Source of the DNA: Corbicula japonica
Taxonomy: Eukaryota > Mollusca > Bivalvia > Venerida > Cyrenidae
Assembly: GCA_038501625.1 (NCBI GenBank)
Contig: JAZAYU010000036.1
Span: forward strand, 5,246,366 to 5,310,365
DNA: 64,000 nt
Direction of reading: 5' to 3'
Under the pieces are notes generated by a model, which was given only the letters and a program-made list of their open reading frames with translations, had not been told where the DNA came from and did not search any database. Within the stretch, counting starts at the first letter, position 1, and every line of letters starts with the position of its first letter. This document shows, piece after piece, positions 57,780 through 64,000 of the stretch. Both the position numbers and the translations under genes were made by a program.

Positions 57780-60700
57780 AGCATGAATGAAGATCACCAG
57801 TATATAAGTTGATAAACAGGCATGTAGAGTGCTGTAGAGTATCATGTTGGTAACATTTCTTTTTGAATTTACAGATGGTTTTTTCGAATAACCTGAGGAA
57901 ACAATATTTCCTTTTATTTTCTTAAGTTTATAAATTAAATCTCCATAAAAAAAACTGGCTTTGTGATACCTAGATGCAAAAAGTAATTTTAACTAAATTT
58001 TTTACACTTTCTCTGATAGACCCATCTCTGAATTTTGGCACAAAAAGGTTCCAGCAAACATTGAACGCATGTTCTATTATCAAGACACAAGGAAACAAAC
58101 AACATAATTGTCACAATCTATGTCTAAAATATCGCGTAATTATAAGAATTAAACTGAAATCAAATGTCTTCTGACAAATTATAATAAGTCGTCTGTGTGA
58201 TATATTTGTTCTTAAACATACGTTTAACAAGCACACTGTGTAATACTTTTGTCACGTATATTTATAACACTAAAATAAACATTCAGACTAATTACAGCGA
58301 CAAGCACGGAACACAACTGTTCTCGGGGCAGAATTTACAGACTACAAAATGAACATGGACAGTTGTCTTTTAACATGGCATAAACGGTTGCCTAAGATTA
58401 ACAAATTCATAAAGCATTACGTGCGAAATCTTGGAAACAACGAGTTGCCTCATACAGAATTTATGTTAAAGTACAAAAGAGTAGCAATATATAGTATGAA
58501 ATTCAATGTAAAAGTAACAAAGGGTAGCGTTTACCAGAATTAAATAAAACAAAGTAGCGAAGAATTGCTACATACATGTACAGAATTAATTTAAAGCTAG
58601 AGAATATTAGTAAAATACAAATGTTCTGGCTTTGCTCTTCAGACCAGATTTATACGCTTTTTAAAGATGTTTATAAGGCAGCTCTTTACTACTACTTGAT
58701 TTATTCTATATGAGGCTACTGTTTGCTTCTTTCAAATTAATTATGTACGAGCTTATGTATGTAGCTTCTCTATGCTTCTTTGCTACTTAAACATTCCTTC
58801 TCTATTTGGCTAATTGTTGCTTTTTTACTTTTCTTATGTATGTGGCTATTTTTCGTCACTTCTGTACACTCCATGATTATATAATACTTTAGGTGTCCAC
58901 TGAGCACTACTTTTACATAAATAAACAGATTAAATGGATATTTTTGTATTATTTCCTTGATGCCTTATTTTCCTCAGAAGAAAAGTCATTTTATTATTAT
59001 TTCAGACAGCAAATCTCTTTCACAGGACACCAAGATTAATCTCCATCACTCAATCACACACTGTTTGAACACCTTAAGGAATGACAGCTGCTTCCGCTAA
59101 GTAATCCATCAGATCTTTAAGCCTAAAGTTCTAGTGTACTACTTCTCTTGTGACTGCTGTCAAATCTCTAATCTGATTAAATTCATCTCCTGAAAACTGA
59201 CAATGTGCTATAAGAAACTCAAGGCAAGTCACTAAAACCTGTTATCGACATTTTCGAACTAATCAAGTTGTCGCGAACAATATGCAAAAGTACATAATGA
59301 CCGCCGCATTTGTCGGAGCGTTCCGAACCTTATAATGTACAGTGTTACAAATCAGGGAATTTTTTCGGCGTAGCTGTCTAAGCTCACTTTTGACCTAATT
59401 TATTAACCAATGAAGTGTTGTAATAAACACTCGTATTATATTATTATGCAGCGGGAAAATAAAATAAACTATTTCGATTGGTAGCTATTTATACCAGAGA
59501 GGCATCTAGCAGGGTGAAGAGGTATCCAATGGGATTTTTAAACAATTACTTTACACTGTTTGAAACTATTTTTCCTGTGACAGTATAGATCTTTGCTATT
59601 ATGTAAAGACGAAAGATGTTGAAATAAAGCACACTACGGTACTCGTCATTGCTAGGTTTATTTGTCAAAACTCTTTTATATCAAGCTATCCAAAATGAAA
59701 GTAAAAGTAAGTGGGAATGCCTTAAAGAAAACGATGTTACTCTTTCATTGTTAAGCTTAAAATTTAAGTGATAAAATCTGCGAGCTTGAACTATTGTTAT
59801 ATTTGTGAGTTTTTATTTAATAGAAATTTATCCCAGCTCTTTCAGTAATTAAAATGTTTACCCGTCTCTTAAATCTGGCAGCTGCATATAATATGCTACG
59901 CGATATAAAAAATTAGTTCGCTATTTAACATTCACTTAATATATTTTATTCTTTCAGCAATTGATATATCATCTAATACATTGTGTTATAATAATAAACA
60001 CAATCAAGACTTTTACAATAAGTTTCTTATATAAAACTCATTCTTTATCGCGACTGTTGATTGTACGATGTGCTTACTCGTCTTAAATCTTCCAACTACG
60101 TATAATATATTACGCGAAAAACTTCGAGTCCGCTAATAAAGCAATCGCACTCAGATCTAAGAACATGTTAGCGAAACGATTTTCATTAGATGATTTTTAT
60201 CAGATTGCAATTAAAGCATAAAGCTTTCATAGAGTAGAAAGTTGTGGTATATTCTAGAATTGTTTCATATTCCTAGGAAATTCTCTTAAAGTTTATAAAG
60301 AAAACAGTTATAACTCTTTATATTAATAAAGCAAAGACATTTTAAATCCGTTTTTCATATTTATTAGATTCACATTTATAAACAAACTAAAATCTCTTTA
60401 TCTGTTCCTTTGTGTGTGATGTAAATTTACATTCTAATCTATGTAATTTTAATAAAAAGTAACTGTGTAGGATTCACAATGAAATTATTTAATTTGCAGG
60501 TAAATCAAGATGAAGTAAATAATAACAGCTAAACATGCTTAAAACTGCATCATTTCATATATCATCAACGCCGTTTATCTTTTTTAAAGATATTTCTTGT
60601 TTATATTCCGCTAATAAATATTTTACTGAGAATTTGAGGAATTTGTGTGGTATATTATTCATTTCGAATGTAAAAACATCATCCGATAAAACAAGTTCTT

Positions 60701-60850
60701 AGGTCTGACTTCAGTGAGAGTGTTGTCGAATATCTCTCTCTACAATGGTCTTACTAGGTTAATATTGAAATTTATTTAAGAGAGTCAAAAGCTCTTTGAC
60801 TTAACTGTACGGTGTGACTTTTTACGGCCACCACTCTGCACTGCAATACT
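57780..60850. other. No gene; weak inverted repeat and local duplication
   Basis: An imperfect inverted repeat pairs about 58550-58600 (AGTAGCGAAGAATTGCTACA) with about 58730-58790. A local duplication links 59860-59960 and 60070-60190 (TCTTAAATCT...TATAATAT.TACGCGA). Short frames such as 58349-58543 are not recognised. Confidence 0.45.
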
Positions 60851-60853
60851 CTG

Positions 60854-60872
60854 CATTATTATTATATTATTA

Positions 60873-60942
<70 letters not shown>
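60854..60942 (+). repeat. (ATT)n microsatellite
   Basis: About 90 bp of ATT units, second such tract in the window. Confidence 0.95.
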
Positions 60943-61159
60943 CCAAGCATGTATCAACAAACAAGTTGTCTTAGTGAATTAGCTTAAGCTCACCATTATC
61001 TATACACTGTTGCATTTATAAGAACACAAACATTAGAACAAAGTTAATAGCATAATTGGCACTCAGGAAGACTGACTGTTTTATTTACAAGTTTTTGTAT
61101 ACCAATTAAACTCTCTAATTCACTTTATTTAAAGTCAGCGAAAGTGCAAGCAACAAAAT

Positions 61160-61425
61160 ATGTTGTTCTCCAAATTCCGAGCAGAAAACATGAATTATTA
61201 CTTTTTCGCGCGGAAATTAAAATTACATTATTCGATGGCAATAATAAGCACAGTAGTATTTGTCATAAAATTGGCTATTCGGTGGTTTAATTTAGCTGGT
61301 GTTTACTTTTGCCCAATTTTTTATAACGCGAAATGCGCAAAAAATAAAACCCCTGTGAAATTAAATGAGACCTCAGTAATCTTTAAAATGACATTTTTAA
61401 GACAGAAAAAAACTTCTTAATCCCT
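61160..61425. repeat. CGCG-type MITE-like fragment
   Basis: Contains CTTTTTCGCGCGGAAATTAA and ATAACGCGAAATGCGC, with GTGAAATTAAATGAGACCTC at the right, the same texture as 28510-28716. The 86-codon frame over it is a consequence of the repeat. Confidence 0.35.
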
Positions 61426-61772
61426 TTTTATTGGACTCTTGATAACGTGTGTCTGGTATTTTTGATGCTCATTATTTTTGATGCCGATAATCCAACAAGA
61501 CTAGTAGGAAATCACATTAAACCACATTTGTTTGCCTTGACATAATAACCTCCTTAAGACTGAATGCACCCATGAACTTTTATCAAAGTAGGTTAACATA
61601 ATCGCCTACAGAACATAGAAGATAAGCAAATTGTTACACTTTCGCGAAGAAATTAATAAAAGAAAAGAAAAGAAGTACTTCAATTATGATCACCACCCGG
61701 AATGTTTTTGTTTGGATATCAACAATAAATTTCTAAGATTTCAAAATAATAAAGGCACTAAGGACTGATAAC

Positions 61773-62019
61773 ATCTGGCCCCATGATTATAAAACTTTTT
61801 TCATGCTCGACTCAATTTGAGCATAAAAATTTTATGGCTTCGTTTCTGTTCATTATATGAAGTAAAACCTGTTAAACTGAAAATATGGCAAAATTGCTCT
61901 CAACAACAACTGTTGATAGTTATTACCTATTTATGAAGACTGCTAATGTTCTAGACATTTTAAGTTTGAGCACAGAATTGAGTTGAGCATGAAAAAAGTT
62001 TTATAATTACGGGCCAGAT
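61773..62019. mobile_element. MITE with 30-bp-plus TIRs (ATCTGGCCC...)
   Basis: The left end ATCTGGCCCCATGATTATAA and the complement of the right end ATCTGGCCCGTAATTATAAA are followed by AACTTTTTTCATGCTC and ACTCAATT in both, so the inverted repeats exceed 45 bp with few mismatches. The second copy of duplication 4 (about 63610) lacks it. The target duplication is not clear. The element is 247 bp and non-coding. Confidence 0.82.
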
Positions 62020-62207
62020 CACATACCAGGATATTCTCGGACTAATTTGTGTTTTAATATATAGAACACTTAATTACGAAAAAGCTGACCAGGACCGGCT
62101 GAGAGTTTTTGGAGATATGTGATCTTATGCCATAATACAAACTTATATTATCACAGTAGCGATGTTTGTGCTGTGTGGCGGACGTAAACGCATGCTGTTA
62201 CCAATTA

Positions 62208-62390
62208 TACAGTGAAACCTGAATAAGCAGCCAACTGCGAATAGCAACAACCTGTATTAAACAGCCAGTTTGAATATGACCTAAACTGACATTTTGTTCT
62301 AATATTTTTTCTGTCTTTAACAGCCACCTGTATTCAGCAGCCACATTTTGTCACTCCCTTACGTGGCTGCTAAAGACAGGTTTGACTGTA
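62208..62390. mobile_element. TA-flanked MITE, source-like for the minisatellite
   Basis: The ends TACAGTGAAACCTGAATAAG and, in complement, TACAGTCAAACCTGTCTTTA form inverted repeats of about 28 bp that include GCAGCCA. TA lies on both sides (62206-62207 and 62391-62392). The sister copy reads CAATTATGTAGCCCTT at about 63822, a near-empty site. TA duplication and CAGT ends suit Tc1/mariner-type MITEs. Its right end (GTGGCTG...AGGTTTGACTGTA) is the motif amplified at 47500-49025. Confidence 0.82.
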
Positions 62391-62644
62391 TAGCCCTTTT
62401 AAGGCCATTGAGCAGGATACCTTTTGTTGTGTAAATTTTGAGTTACGCTAAATCCGGGGCTAGGCGGGGTCGACAGTAATAATCACTTCCATTACTTCTT
62501 ATGGGTGAATATACTCAAAAAATAAAAAGTATCCACGTTTTATCCTTAATTCTCATTATGGTATTTTCACTGAATTATGAGCGCTTTAACTGGTGTTTTA
62601 TAAGTTAATCGCAGTAGTTTTTAAGTTTAATTGACCATGAACAT

Positions 62645-63070
62645 AATCTTCCACACCAAGAACTGAGCATCTGCAAAAGAATTCAAAATACTATTCCATT
62701 TAAAGGAAGATAATTTTAAATAGTTGGAAATTCTAGCGCTTTTTTCATTGATGAGTTGTTTTATTTATAAATGATTAATTTTGTGACTTTATCGACAATA
62801 AGAACTTTTGAAATGGATCTGTACTTAACAAATGAGAATATTGTTTAGAACAACTGACTTCTTTATAAACCTCTATTTATACCAAGGGGAAAGATAACTC
62901 AGTTGTGAGTGTACATTTTCAATATCGTTTATTTTTTGCAATAAGTACATAAATGCAAATTGGTTCAAAGAAAGGATTTTGAATTTTCATTCTCCAATTT
63001 TGCAAATTCACATACAAAAAGTGGATACTTTTTAATTTTGCTGAGTATATAACTTCTTTATCCGTTTTAC
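62645..63070 (+). repeat. Segment shared with duplication 2 second copy
   Basis: Matches 38500-38830, with shared GAATTTTGAATTTTC-like, AAAAAGTGGATA.TTTTTA and TTTGCTGAGTATA stretches. It is the block present in one copy of duplication 2 only. Confidence 0.6.
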
Positions 63071-63077
63071 ATGGACT

Positions 63078-63290
63078 CTTAACCCCAGTGGCAATTTGTT
63101 TTGCCACTGACCGTTCCAAGGCGGTAAGCCCTCGGGTTCTCACTTTCGTTAATTGATTGTGGCGTCCATTTTGAAACTGATTATTGTAATATCATGCTCT
63201 ATTTTCCTCTCTACTTTTTGGCTGTGTGGGGAGGCTGTGTCTGCTGGATGTGGCCATTCCTGATATGCATATTTCATTTTTTGATAACTA
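63078..63290 (+). mobile_element. Element A right-half copy
   Basis: Well-preserved forward copy: CCCAGTGGCAATTTGTTTTG, CCACTGACCGTTCCAAGGCG, TGTGGGGAGGCTGTGT and GGCCATTCCTGATATGCATA. Confidence 0.72.
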
Positions 63291-64000
63291 ATGTGCCTCT
63301 AGTACTTTATGTCATTCTATTTGATGCCTATAATCCAATAAGACCGGTAGGAGATCTCTTTAAACCACATAATTTCTGTCTCGTCATAATAACCTCACCA
63401 GGACTGAATACATCCTTGAACTTTATTTAAGTAGGTCAATATTACTGCCTATAAAACATAAAAGATAAGCAAATTGATACGCGTTAGAGAAGAAAAGAAA
63501 AAATAAGGAGAAGAAATAATTCAATTATAATTGCCACCCGGAATGTTTATCTTCGGATCCCAACAATAAATCTTTACGATTTCATAATAATGTCAATTAG
63601 GACCAATAACATACGAAGACATACCAGGATAATCGCGGCATGACCAAGATGTGTTCGGAAATATAGAACTAATTACGAAATAGCTGAATATGATTGACCG
63701 AGTTTGTTTGAACTAGGTGCTGCCACAGCTCTAATACAAACTTTAATAATCACAGTAGCATTTTATTTGCCCTGTTGCGATCGTAACAAGGTCTCTCCGT
63801 ACATTCCATAAGTGATGTTATCAATTATGTAGCCCTTGAAGGCTGTTTATTACGATACTTGTATACATATCTATTCATTTGCGCTTAACCTGTGTGTCGG
63901 CAGCTTCAATATGAAAAAAACTTTCATTACTTCTAAATAACAGACTCAATCAAACTGGTCCTGCAATATTTTGGTATTTATCGTATCCGGTGGCTTTCAA
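63290..64000 (+). repeat. Tandem duplication 4, second copy, runs to the window edge
   Basis: Sister of 61440-62640 without either MITE, so it shows both pre-insertion sites. It holds no coding sequence that I recognise. Confidence 0.78.

Larger units (their letters stand above)
61440..62640 (+). repeat. Tandem duplication 4, first copy
   Basis: Colinear with about 63290-64000. Anchors are 61482/63332 (GATAATCCAA.AAGAC), 61620/63455 (AAGATAAGCAAATTG), 61697/63535 (CACCCGGAATGTTT) and 62020/63625 (CATACCAGGATA). It contains two MITE insertions that are absent from the second copy. Confidence 0.8.

Noticed and set aside
61160..61420. 86-codon plus-strand frame
   Set aside because: Overlaps CGCG-type MITE-like sequence and has no recognisable protein features.

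Overview
The window looks like AT-rich, intron-bearing, repeat-dense animal DNA, most likely from a bivalve mollusc or another lophotrochozoan. The grounds are: spliced genes with GT/AG borders, a THAP/DDE_Tnp_4 transposase-type gene, a decayed CR1/L2-type LINE, tRNA-derived SINEs, TA-flanked MITEs and a MITE-derived minisatellite. No bacterial, phage or CRISPR features were seen. The species cannot be named from the sequence alone.

Only one host gene is convincing. It is a secreted or lumenal carboxylesterase/cholinesterase-like alpha/beta hydrolase on the minus strand: exon 1 at 22053-20528, a 1970-bp intron, and a last exon at 18557-18326 that I found by following the splice phase. The spliced protein is about 585 residues with all catalytic residues visible. 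Its intron holds a large foldback structure and a cluster of ATGGCG palindromes. Its upstream side carries two TCACGTGAC motifs. A second recognisable gene, at the left edge (minus strand, 1719 down past base 1), is a THAP zinc finger joined to a helix-turn-helix and DDE_Tnp_4 nuclease. It is broken by a TGA just after the THAP domain, a roughly 150-bp interruption and a frameshift.

The rest is built from duplications and mobile DNA. Duplication 1 is a tandem pair, about 1.80-6.94 kb and 6.94-12.12 kb. Duplication 2 is 22.8-28.3 kb and 36.3-41.8 kb. Duplication 3 is 34.8-36.3 kb and 43.0-44.5 kb. Duplication 4 is 61.4-62.6 kb and 63.3-64.0 kb. Because the copies are paralogous, many younger insertions can be read against an empty site in the sister copy. 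A dispersed element of about 0.3-0.6 kb, here called element A, occurs around fifteen times on both strands. A 5'-truncated LINE lies at 32718-31201 (minus). A minisatellite at 47.5-49.0 kb has three nested levels of periodicity and resembles the end of a nearby TA-flanked MITE.

The most striking structure is at 51.85-56.45 kb. Two copies of one roughly 2.1-kb element lie in opposite orientation. Each is bounded by about 40-bp terminal inverted repeats starting CACTGTA/CACTATA, and each is flanked by its own 5-bp target duplication (ATAAT and GTAAT). A 5-bp duplication with CAC-starting termini is the signature of Transib/RAG-type elements, but no transposase is visible, so that class is only a hypothesis. 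One copy carries a nested element A that the other lacks.
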